This document shows, in pieces, positions 1 to 5,689 of a stretch of 5,996 bases of DNA. The position numbers and the translations under genes are program-made. Location of the stretch: positions 1 through 5,996 of the forward strand of contig CAYXFH010000141.1 of the NCBI GenBank assembly GCA_964464245.1, in the 5' to 3' direction. How positions within the stretch are numbered: the stretch's first letter is position 1; every line of letters starts with the position of its first letter. The notes under the pieces were generated by a model, which saw only the letters and a program-made list of their open reading frames with translations, did not search any database and was not told the origin of the DNA. Origin of the DNA: JAPLHV01 sp964464245. Its GTDB lineage: Bacteria > Caldisericota > JANLFM01.

Positions 1-537
1 AATCCCGGCTACAAGTTGGGCATCGTCGCCTCCACCGACAACCACCTCTCCCATCCCGGCGCAGTGGCCGAGATCGCCGATAATGTAGTCTCGATCCAGG
101 GGCCCTACACGGGAGGCATTTTGGCTGTACTGACCGGCGAGAAGACCCGCCAGGCAATCTGGGAAGCAATTCAGGCCAAGCGCACCTACGCCACCTCGGG
201 GCCTCGCATCGAGCTGCGCTTCACTGCCTCCGCCCAGGGGCAGAGCGTGCCGATGGGCGGAACCCTGACAGTGGGCGCAGGCCAGACCCCCATTCTCTTC
301 AAGGTGCAGGCAACAGGGGACACCGCCCCGGTAGCCAAGATCCAACTGCTGAAGAATGGACTGGTGTTGCATGAGGATGTCGCCGGCTTCGAATGGAGCG
401 ACACCCCCACTGGATCCGCCGCCTACCGGGTCAAGGTCTGGCAGGAGGACACCCCTCGCGTTGACCAGAATGACCCGACCAAGACAGTGATGGCGCCGGA
501 ACGAGCCTGGTCCTCCCCCATCTGGGTGGAGAAATAG
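1..537 (+). CDS. PHP-superfamily metallohydrolase, DUF3604/CehA-McbA-like, C-terminal part
   Basis: The reading frame is open from the first base, so this is the last 178 codons of a gene that starts outside the window and ends at TAG 535-537. Seen: a GIVASTDNH stretch at residues 7-15 from the window edge, then a GG-x-LAV-x-TGEKTRQAIWEAI segment and RTYATSGPRIELRF at residues 61-74. Known: this order (S-x-DNH, then a Thr-Arg-Ala-Ile helix, then YATSG-x-RI) is typical of the end of the metal-binding domain in DUF3604 and CehA/McbA-like proteins. The His of DNH is expected to be a metal ligand. The last ~100 residues look like a beta-rich accessory domain, without catalytic motifs that I can name. 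Such enzymes hydrolyse ester or phosphate-type bonds, but the substrate cannot be read from this part. A signal peptide cannot be judged because the N-terminus is missing. The family call is fairly secure and the reaction is not. Confidence 0.75.
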   Translation, partial: NPGYKLGIVASTDNHLSHPGAVAEIADNVVSIQGPYTGGILAVLTGEKTRQAIWEAIQAKRTYATSGPRIELRFTASAQGQSVPMGGTLTVGAGQTPILFKVQATGDTAPVAKIQLLKNGLVLHEDVAGFEWSDTPTGSAAYRVKVWQEDTPRVDQNDPTKTVMAPERAWSSPIWVEK

Positions 538-554
538 CACAGTGGCAAGGGCCA

Positions 555-563
555 TGTTAAAAT
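555..563 (+). promoter_or_regulatory. Possible extended -10 promoter element upstream of the EF-G-like gene
   Basis: TGTTAAAAT reads as an extended -10 (TG, one base, then TAAAAT) in the 195-bp spacer before the EF-G-like gene. No good -35 hexamer lies 16-18 bases upstream, which an extended -10 can tolerate. Transcription would begin near 569-571 and leave a leader of about 160 nt. A GC-rich stretch followed by five T residues (586-602) lies just after the presumed start. It could be a weak terminator for the upstream gene, but its hairpin is only 3-4 bp. This is inferred from the motif alone. Confidence 0.3.
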
Positions 564-720
564 GTATCGCTATTTTGCGCATCCCGGGGGCGGCGCCTTT
601 TTGCTTCCCCCAACTGCAAGGAGAAGATCCTGCGGGCGTAGCCTGCAGAAATAGGAAAAATACAGCCAAGGGCGGGGCGGAAGGGCAATGCCTCAGACCT
701 TATAAGCCATACAACCGGAT

Positions 721-725
721 GGAGG
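721..725 (+). promoter_or_regulatory. Ribosome binding site of the EF-G-like gene
   Basis: GGAGG lies 7 nt before the ATG at 733. It is the strongest Shine-Dalgarno match in the leader and fixes that start codon. Confidence 0.8.
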
Positions 726-732
726 ATCCAGA

Positions 733-2823
733 ATGAAAGCGCTGACAACCCAGGACATTCGCAATGTGGCCGTTCTCTCCCACATGGGCGCCGGCAAGAC
801 CAGTTTGGTGGAAAGCCTGCTTTTTCTGACAGGCGTGACCTCGCGGCTCGGTCGCGTGGAGGATGGCAATACCCTCTCCGACTCCGACCCGGAAGAGGTG
901 CGCCGGCATTCCTCGATCGCTGCCACCCCCTTGTACCTTTATTGGCGCGAGCGCAAGCTGAACCTGTTGGATACTCCCGGCTTCCTCGATTTTATGGGCG
1001 AGGTCAAGAGCGCCATCCGCGTTGCCGACGCAGCCTTGCTTTTGGTATCCAGCATCGCCGGGGTGGAAGTGGGCACCGAGCTCTACTGGCGGGCGCTGGA
1101 GGAGAGGGGAATCCCCCGCGCCTTCCTGGTCACCAAGTTGGACAAGGAGAATGCCGTCTTCGCCGGGACTCTTCAACAGTTAGAGGAGAATTTCGGTAAG
1201 TCGGTGACGCCAATGCAACTGCCCATCGGCAAAGAGGCAGGCTTCAAGGGTGTCGTCGACCTGCTCCGCATGAAAGCCCTGCTCTTTCAAGATGGCTCCG
1301 GCAAGGTGGAGGAAGGCGAGATCCCGGCCGAGATGGCCGAAGAAGCGGCCGCCTACCGCGAACGCCTGATGGAGGCGGCCACCGAAGGTGAAGACGCATT
1401 GTTGGAGAAGTACCTGGAAGAGGGTGAGCTAACTCCCGAAGAAGCGCAACGCGGACTGGGCGCGGCGATCAAGGCCGGCAAAGTCTTCCCGGTGCTGATC
1501 ACCGCGGCCGTACACAACGTGGGCTGCGTTCCCCTGCTCGATTTCCTGGTGGACTTCTTCCCCAACCCGGCGGAGGTGGGCCCTGTCCTGGGAAGCAATC
1601 CCAAGAACGGGGAACCGGCCAGCCGCCTGCCCTTGATGAATCAGCCCTTCTCCGCCTTCATCTGGAAGACGATGACCGACCCCTATGTCGGCAAGATCAG
1701 CCTACTGCGCGTCTACTCCGGCGCCTTGCGCCCCGACTCCCGCGTTTGGAACGCTAATAAGGAGATGGAAGAAAAAGTGGCCACACCTTTCTTCCAACGG
1801 GGAAAGGGTCAAGAAAACGCGACTGAGATCATCACCGGCGACCTCGGCGCGGTCTCCAAGCTTTCCGAGACCAAGACCGGCGATACCCTCACCGACAGGG
1901 AACATCCGATCCTATTGGTTCCCACGGTATTCCCCAAGCCGGTCATCTCGGTAGCTCTCCTGCCCAAGTCGAAAGGCGACGAGGACAAGATCTCCTCCGC
2001 ACTGGCCCGGATGATGGAGGAAGATCCCACCCTGGCCGTCCGGCGTGACGCCGAAATCGGCCAGACCATCCTCTCGGGGCTAGGTCAAGCGCACTTGGAA
2101 GCGACGTTGGAGCGAATGAAGCGAAAGTTCGCCGTAGATGTGGAGATGCAAGAACCGCGAGTCCCTTACCGCGAAACCATCCGCGTCAAAGTCAACGCCG
2201 AGGGTAAACACAAGAAGCAGACCGGCGGGCACGGCCAGTTCGGCCACTGCTACATCGAGTTCTCTCCCCTGGAGCGGGGAAAGGGTTTCGAGTTCGAGAA
2301 CCGCACGGTAGGTGGATCGATCCCCAAGCAGTACATTCCGGCAGTAGAGAAGGGCTTGCGCGAAGCGTTGGCCCGCGGACTTCTAGCCGGCTTCCCAATG
2401 GTGGACTTCAAAGCAGCCGTCTATGACGGATCCTTTCACCCGGTGGACTCTTCAGAGATGGCCTTCAAGATCGCCGCTTCCCTGGCTTACAAGAAGGGCA
2501 TCATCGAGGCCAAACCGGTCCTCTTGGAGCCGATCATGCAGGTGGAAGTGCTTGTCGGCGAAGCCTATATGGGTGAAATTATCTCCGACCTGAACTCCAA
2601 ACGCGGCCGTATCTTGGGGATGGACTCCACCGGCCACACCCAGGTCATCAAAGCCCTAGTGCCGATGGCTGAGATGCTGACCTACGCCAACGACTTGACT
2701 TCGATCACCCAAGGACGCGGTTACTACAAAATGGAGTTCTCCAGCTACGAAGAAGTGCCGAGTCAGATCGCCGAGGGCATCATCGAGGGAGCCAACGCCG
2801 AGCGCGAAGCGGAAAAGGAGTGA
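733..2823 (+). CDS. EF-G paralogue, EF-G-2-type translational GTPase
   Basis: A 696-residue protein with the full five-domain EF-G architecture. Seen: P-loop SHMGAGKT (16-23), switch I region RRHSSIAAT (57-65), DTPGF (80-84), the guanine-specificity motif TKLD (134-137) and a TAA in the G5 position (257-259). Domain II follows at ~301-395. Domain III includes SGLGQAHLEATLERMKRKF (448-466). Domain IV has GGHGQFGH (498-505) and a tip loop DGSFHPVDSSEMAFK (565-579) that keeps the conserved His 569. Domain V runs from ~594 to 676. Known: EF-G hydrolyses GTP on the ribosome during translocation. This branch resembles Thermus EF-G-2, which also has TKLD and lacks the usual RGIT of switch I, and whose physiological role is poorly defined. 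A canonical fusA would lie beside rpsL, rpsG or tuf, whereas this gene precedes malQ, which supports a paralogue rather than the housekeeping copy. The ATG has a good ribosome binding site. No frameshift or truncation is visible. Confidence 0.93.
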   Translation: MKALTTQDIRNVAVLSHMGAGKTSLVESLLFLTGVTSRLGRVEDGNTLSDSDPEEVRRHSSIAATPLYLYWRERKLNLLDTPGFLDFMGEVKSAIRVADAALLLVSSIAGVEVGTELYWRALEERGIPRAFLVTKLDKENAVFAGTLQQLEENFGKSVTPMQLPIGKEAGFKGVVDLLRMKALLFQDGSGKVEEGEIPAEMAEEAAAYRERLMEAATEGEDALLEKYLEEGELTPEEAQRGLGAAIKAGKVFPVLITAAVHNVGCVPLLDFLVDFFPNPAEVGPVLGSNPKNGEPASRLPLMNQPFSAFIWKTMTDPYVGKISLLRVYSGALRPDSRVWNANKEMEEKVATPFFQRGKGQENATEIITGDLGAVSKLSETKTGDTLTDREHPILLVPTVFPKPVISVALLPKSKGDEDKISSALARMMEEDPTLAVRRDAEIGQTILSGLGQAHLEATLERMKRKFAVDVEMQEPRVPYRETIRVKVNAEGKHKKQTGGHGQFGHCYIEFSPLERGKGFEFENRTVGGSIPKQYIPAVEKGLREALARGLLAGFPMVDFKAAVYDGSFHPVDSSEMAFKIAASLAYKKGIIEAKPVLLEPIMQVEVLVGEAYMGEIISDLNSKRGRILGMDSTGHTQVIKALVPMAEMLTYANDLTSITQGRGYYKMEFSSYEEVPSQIAEGIIEGANAEREAEKE

Positions 2824-2840
2824 CCGGAAATAACTCCCCC

Positions 2841-2845
2841 AGGAG
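2841..2845 (+). promoter_or_regulatory. Ribosome binding site that decides the malQ start
   Basis: AGGAG lies 4 nt before the ATG at 2850. An in-frame GTG at 2820 that overlaps the EF-G stop codon would add ten residues, but the only purine-rich sequence near it (GGAG) runs into the GTG itself with no spacing. The ATG also puts the conserved GVLLHPTSLPG motif close to the N-terminus, as is usual in the family. Confidence 0.65.
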
Positions 2846-2849
2846 AGCC

Positions 2850-4397
2850 ATGCTGACGGATCGCCAAGCAGGGGTGTTGCTGCACCCCACCTCTCTTCCC
2901 GGTCCCCATGGGATCGGCACACTCGGCGCTGAAGCGCTGAGCGTCCTCGATTTCCTCCAGGAGGCGGGTCAGTCGGTATGGGAGATCTTACCCCTGAATC
3001 CCACCGGCTATGGCGATTCCCCCTACGCCGCCTATTCAGCTTTTGCCGGCAACCCGCTGCTGATTGACTTGGAGACCTTATCCCGCGAACAGGGATTCCC
3101 GTTGGCGAAAGAGCCGATCCCCGATTTCTCCCCCGACCGGGTACAGTTCGAGCGCCTGATCCCCTGGAAGACCGAGCTCCTGGCTCGCGCCGCCCACCAC
3201 TTTATGGTGAACGCCGGATCGGAGTTGCAAGAAGCCTTGCAGTGCTTCCGACGGGAGGAATGCTCCTGGCTGGCCGACTACGCGCTGTTTCGCGCCTTGA
3301 AAGAGGCCCATGGCGGGGCGCCCTGGTTCGAGTGGGAACCGGAGTTGGTGGAACGGCGCCCTGATGCGCTGGATGCCTGGCGCGCGAAACTGGCCGAGGC
3401 CGTCTACGCCCAAGAGTACCAGCAGTTCCAGTTCTTCCGCCAATGGGGCGCCTTGCGCGAACAGGCGCGGGTCAGGGGGATCACCCTGCTGGGGGACTTG
3501 CCCATCTTCGTGGCCGAGGACTCGGCCGACGTCTGGGTGCATCCCCGCCTCTTCGACCTGGATGGGCGATACCGGGCGAAGAGCGTGGCCGGCGTCCCCC
3601 CCGATTACTTCTGCCCCACCGGGCAACTGTGGGGGAACCCCCTTTTTTGTTGGGAGAAGATGGCCGAGGACGGCTACGCCTGGTGGGTGGCGCGAATCCG
3701 CGCCACCCTGCGCACCGTCGATCTGATCCGCCTGGACCATTTCCGCGGGTTTGAGGCCTTCTGGGCGGTGTCGGCCGGCAACCCCACCGCGGAAGTGGGG
3801 GAATGGCGCAAGGGCCCCGGCGCCTCCTTCTTCCAAGCGCTGCAGGAAGCGTTGGGTGAACTGCCCCTGGTGGCCGAAGATCTCGGCTTCATCACCCCCG
3901 AGGTCAATGAGCTGCGTGACCGTTTCGCCTTGCCGGGGATGAAGATCCTGCAGTTCGCCTTTGCTGATGATGCCAGCAACGGCTTCCTTCCGCACCACTA
4001 CGAGAAGAATGCGGTGGTCTACACCGGCGCCCACGACAATGACACCACAGTGGGCTATTTCCAAAAAGCCCCGCCCGCGGAGCTGACTTTCGCCCAGCGC
4101 TACATTCCCTCCCTCGGCGGGGAGATCCACTGGGATCTGATCCGGCTGGCTTACCAGTCGGTGGCGCGCTTGGCTGTGGTCCCTCTCCAGGATCTTCTCA
4201 GCCTTGGTTCCGAGGCGCGCATGAACATGCCCGGGACCGGCCAGGGGAACTGGGCTTGGCGCTACCGCGCGGGAAGCCTGACCCCGCTTTTGGCAGCCAG
4301 GATGCGTCAACTGGTGGAGACCTACGGTCGTCAGGGTTCGGCCGCCATTCGCCTCACGCCTGTTTCTTTCCCGGGCAACCCAGATCCTCCACAGTGA
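2850..4397 (+). CDS. malQ: 4-alpha-glucanotransferase (amylomaltase, GH77)
   Basis: A 515-residue protein, the normal length for bacterial amylomaltase. It moves alpha-1,4-glucan segments between maltooligosaccharides in the cytosol and releases glucose, serving maltose or glycogen metabolism. Seen: HPTSLPGPHGIGTLG (12-26), GDSPYAAYSAFAGNP (55-69), GDLPIFVAEDSADVW (215-229), RLDHFRGF with the presumed nucleophile Asp 296 (294-301), AEDLGFITPEV with the acid/base Glu 343 (342-352), AHDNDTT with the third catalytic Asp 396 (394-400), and RMNMPGTGQGNWAWR (457-471). The usual form of the third motif is THDNDT; the first residue is Ala here, and the acids are intact. The gene starts 26 nt after the EF-G-like gene and has its own ribosome binding site but no visible promoter, so the two are probably co-transcribed. 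No other maltose or glycogen gene is in the window. The enzyme call is secure. Confidence 0.96.
   Translation: MLTDRQAGVLLHPTSLPGPHGIGTLGAEALSVLDFLQEAGQSVWEILPLNPTGYGDSPYAAYSAFAGNPLLIDLETLSREQGFPLAKEPIPDFSPDRVQFERLIPWKTELLARAAHHFMVNAGSELQEALQCFRREECSWLADYALFRALKEAHGGAPWFEWEPELVERRPDALDAWRAKLAEAVYAQEYQQFQFFRQWGALREQARVRGITLLGDLPIFVAEDSADVWVHPRLFDLDGRYRAKSVAGVPPDYFCPTGQLWGNPLFCWEKMAEDGYAWWVARIRATLRTVDLIRLDHFRGFEAFWAVSAGNPTAEVGEWRKGPGASFFQALQEALGELPLVAEDLGFITPEVNELRDRFALPGMKILQFAFADDASNGFLPHHYEKNAVVYTGAHDNDTTVGYFQKAPPAELTFAQRYIPSLGGEIHWDLIRLAYQSVARLAVVPLQDLLSLGSEARMNMPGTGQGNWAWRYRAGSLTPLLAARMRQLVETYGRQGSAAIRLTPVSFPGNPDPPQ
3685..3708. repeat. Perfect 10-bp inverted repeat inside malQ
   Basis: GGGTGGCGCG and CGCGCCACCC flank a 4-base loop (AATC). 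The hairpin lies within codons ~279-287, shortly before the segment that carries the catalytic nucleophile. It has no T-tract, so it is not a terminator. It may follow simply from GC-rich codons. Confidence 0.8.
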
Positions 4398-4400
4398 GGA
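4396..4400 (+). promoter_or_regulatory. Ribosome binding site of the 71-residue gene, overlapping the malQ stop
   Basis: GAGGA begins inside the TGA stop of malQ and lies 11 nt before the ATG at 4412. Ribosomes ending malQ would finish on this site, so translation of the small gene may be coupled to malQ. Confidence 0.55.
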
Positions 4401-4411
4401 TGTGACGGACG

Positions 4412-4627
4412 ATGAAACCCAAACCCTATCTGGTCTGGTCCAAGCGGGAAATCGACTTGTCCGATCCCTGGCAGCGGAAATGGTACATCCAGCAGGCGCT
4501 CATTCATGGCAAGGAGGAGGATGTCGCGCGATTGGATTGGCAGGAGATTCGCCGCTGCCTCCCCGAGCTGACGCTGCCGGCCCACATCCGCTTGCTTTGG
4601 GAAACCTACTTTGCCAGTGACCGGTAA
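4412..4627 (+). CDS. Small DUF6922-like protein, putative antitoxin partner of the adjacent nucleotidyltransferase
   Basis: A 71-residue protein with no signal peptide or membrane segment. Seen: an N-terminal PYLVW (5-9), a DLSDPWQRKWYIQQALIHG helix-like stretch (15-33), EEDVARLDWQEIRRCLPEL (35-53) and a C-terminal RLLWETYF (60-67). This spacing (Trp, then Asp, then an Ile-x-x-x-Leu helix ending in Gly, a DV pair, an EI helix, and a final LW-x-x-YF) is the pattern I associate with DUF6922 proteins, which are commonly encoded just before AbiEii-type nucleotidyltransferases. The assignment rests on pattern memory, not a search. The gene starts 14 nt after malQ and its 3' end overlaps the next gene, so the two are translationally coupled. 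By position and size it would be the antitoxin or a regulatory partner. It does not look like the larger winged-helix AbiEi antitoxin. A reading frame at 4402-4620 in another phase is a shadow. Confidence 0.7.
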   Translation: MKPKPYLVWSKREIDLSDPWQRKWYIQQALIHGKEEDVARLDWQEIRRCLPELTLPAHIRLLWETYFASDR

Positions 4628-5303
4628 GGGACTCCTCTCTCCTCTGCAGAGACGGATCTTGGCTTGTCTAAGCCAGGTTCCAGACTCGATTCAGTTCTAT
4701 CTAACGGGGGGAACAGCATTGGCCGAGTTCTACCTGGGACACCGCAAGTCTTTCGACCTTGATATCTTCACCGGAGAAGAGGGTTTGGTTCAACCGTTTT
4801 CCAGGCAGGCGGTCGGAGCGCTGAGGGGTTCAAATATTGCTGTCCAAGTTGTAAGACAGTTCACTACTTTCGTTGAATTATCCTGCATCGAAGATGACGA
4901 ATCGACCAAGGTACAGTTTGCCTTGGATTCTCCTTTCCATTTGAACCCGCCAGATAACTCGGAGTACGGAATCCAGATCGCCAGCTTCGCCGACTTGGCA
5001 ACAGACAAACTGCTGGCTTTCACAGGACGGATGGAGGCGCGCGATGCGGTCGACCTCTTCCTCCTGTTGAAGGATGCGAATCTGGAGGCTTTTTTTGCCA
5101 TGGCACAGCGGAAAGATCCGGGGTTCGACCGTTATTGGTTTTCTATGGCCTGCGCCAAAGTGCAGGAATTCCCTGATGAGTTGGACCGCTGGCCCGTGGA
5201 AATGCTGATCCCTTTGGATATCGGGCAGTTGAAAGCGACCTTTTTGCGCCTTGGTCAAGACTGCCTATGGGACATCGGAAGGACTCATCAATCCGGTGAC
5301 TGA
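4611..5303 (+). CDS. AbiEii/AbiGii-family nucleotidyltransferase, putative toxin
   Basis: About 230 residues from the TTG at 4611, or 228 from the GTG at 4617. No ATG gives a full-length protein. The TTG has a weak TGGGA 8 nt upstream and the GTG has none at a good distance. Either start overlaps the preceding gene (17 or 11 nt). Numbering from TTG: FYLTGGTALAEFYLGHR (29-45) followed by DLDIF (49-53) is the nucleotidyltransferase motif I, with GG-T and the D-x-D metal-binding pair at Asp 49 and Asp 51. KVQFAL (100-105) sits at motif II, where an acidic third ligand would be expected and Gln 102 is found. DKLLAFTGRMEARDAVDLF (122-140) matches the conserved Lys and RD-x-x-DL motifs. A helical C-terminal part follows. 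Known: members of this DNA polymerase beta-like superfamily act as toxins by nucleotidylating targets such as tRNA in toxin-antitoxin or abortive-infection systems. Toxicity here is inferred. GC is lower than in malQ, which suggests transfer. Confidence 0.85.
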   Translation: MPVTGKGLLSPLQRRILACLSQVPDSIQFYLTGGTALAEFYLGHRKSFDLDIFTGEEGLVQPFSRQAVGALRGSNIAVQVVRQFTTFVELSCIEDDESTKVQFALDSPFHLNPPDNSEYGIQIASFADLATDKLLAFTGRMEARDAVDLFLLLKDANLEAFFAMAQRKDPGFDRYWFSMACAKVQEFPDELDRWPVEMLIPLDIGQLKATFLRLGQDCLWDIGRTHQSGD

Positions 5304-5398
5304 GGCTTAGAACCTCTGGGTAGCCATCGCCAGGCCGAGGAAGTTACCCTCGTTTCTCGCCCTTCGATCCTCACTGCTTGCATTTTTACGGTTTCTTA

Positions 5399-5412
5399 TC
5401 ATTTCAAGTGGG
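5399..5412 (+). repeat. Direct repeat TCATTTCAAGTGGG, copy 1
   Basis: The 14 bases match exactly the copy at 5531-5544, and similarity continues past the core (GCATCC here, TAATCC there). On the opposite strand the core reads CCCACTTGAAATGA. I associate this kind of sequence with the multiple terminal repeats of IS21-family elements, but no istA or istB gene is present. Confidence 0.75.
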
Positions 5413-5530
5413 CATCCTACCAACCTGCGGCAGCATGTTTAGTCCGGCTCCTATGAAAAACTTTCCTCTTAGGGCCCATCGGGCTCAATGAAAATTGACC
5501 TTGGTCTCGATGACAATTACTGGTTCCTTT

Positions 5531-5544
5531 TCATTTCAAGTGGG
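5531..5544 (+). repeat. Direct repeat TCATTTCAAGTGGG, copy 2
   Basis: Exact copy of the 14-mer at 5399-5412, offset by 132 bases in the same orientation. It is preceded at 5487-5520 by a stretch with AAAATTGACC and GACAATTAC, also reminiscent of transposon-end repeats. A remnant insertion-sequence end is a possible reading. Confidence 0.75.
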
Positions 5545-5689
5545 TAATCCAACTTTATCTCCCCCGGCAGGGTGTACTGTCCAGCTATCCTGCAATGATG
5601 GCGATGATGGTCTATAGAAGTCTTGTCGAACCTGGGACCGCGGCGCCCCAGTGCGGCATTCTTGGGTGTTGCGCTTCCAGGGATATGGT

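Larger units (their letters stand above)
5304..5689. other. Gene-free interval with repeat-like sequence
   Basis: These 386 bp between converging genes contain no reading frame that looks like a protein. A 39-codon minus-strand frame that begins at a TTG near 5424 and ends near 5311 resembles no family I know. The interval holds two copies of a 14-bp direct repeat (listed separately), a short 6-bp GC hairpin with a 3-base loop at 5472-5486, and a GC-rich block at 5631-5661 whose ends (CTGGG at 5632-5636 and CCCAG at 5647-5651) can pair. No clear rho-independent terminator follows the nucleotidyltransferase gene. The base composition and patchwork of repeats suggest degraded mobile or dispersed repeat DNA. 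Confidence 0.6.

Noticed and set aside
2820..2849. GTG start for malQ overlapping the EF-G stop
   Set aside because: No spaced Shine-Dalgarno sequence precedes it, and the ten extra residues are not typical of MalQ, whereas the ATG at 2850 has AGGAG upstream.
3078..4310. Long 410-codon open frame antisense to malQ
   Set aside because: It lies entirely within malQ, whose catalytic motifs are all present. High GC removes stop codons from the antisense frame, and the translated sequence is compositionally biased with no recognisable domain.
4402..4620. Second 72-codon plus-strand frame starting 10 nt before the 71-residue gene
   Set aside because: It starts with GTG inside the ribosome binding region of the real gene, and its product is Gly/Pro/Ala-rich without pattern. 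The alternative frame matches a known family pattern.
5301..5320. Terminator after the nucleotidyltransferase gene
   Set aside because: GAGG and CCTC at 5302-5316 can form only a 4-bp stem, and no T-tract follows.
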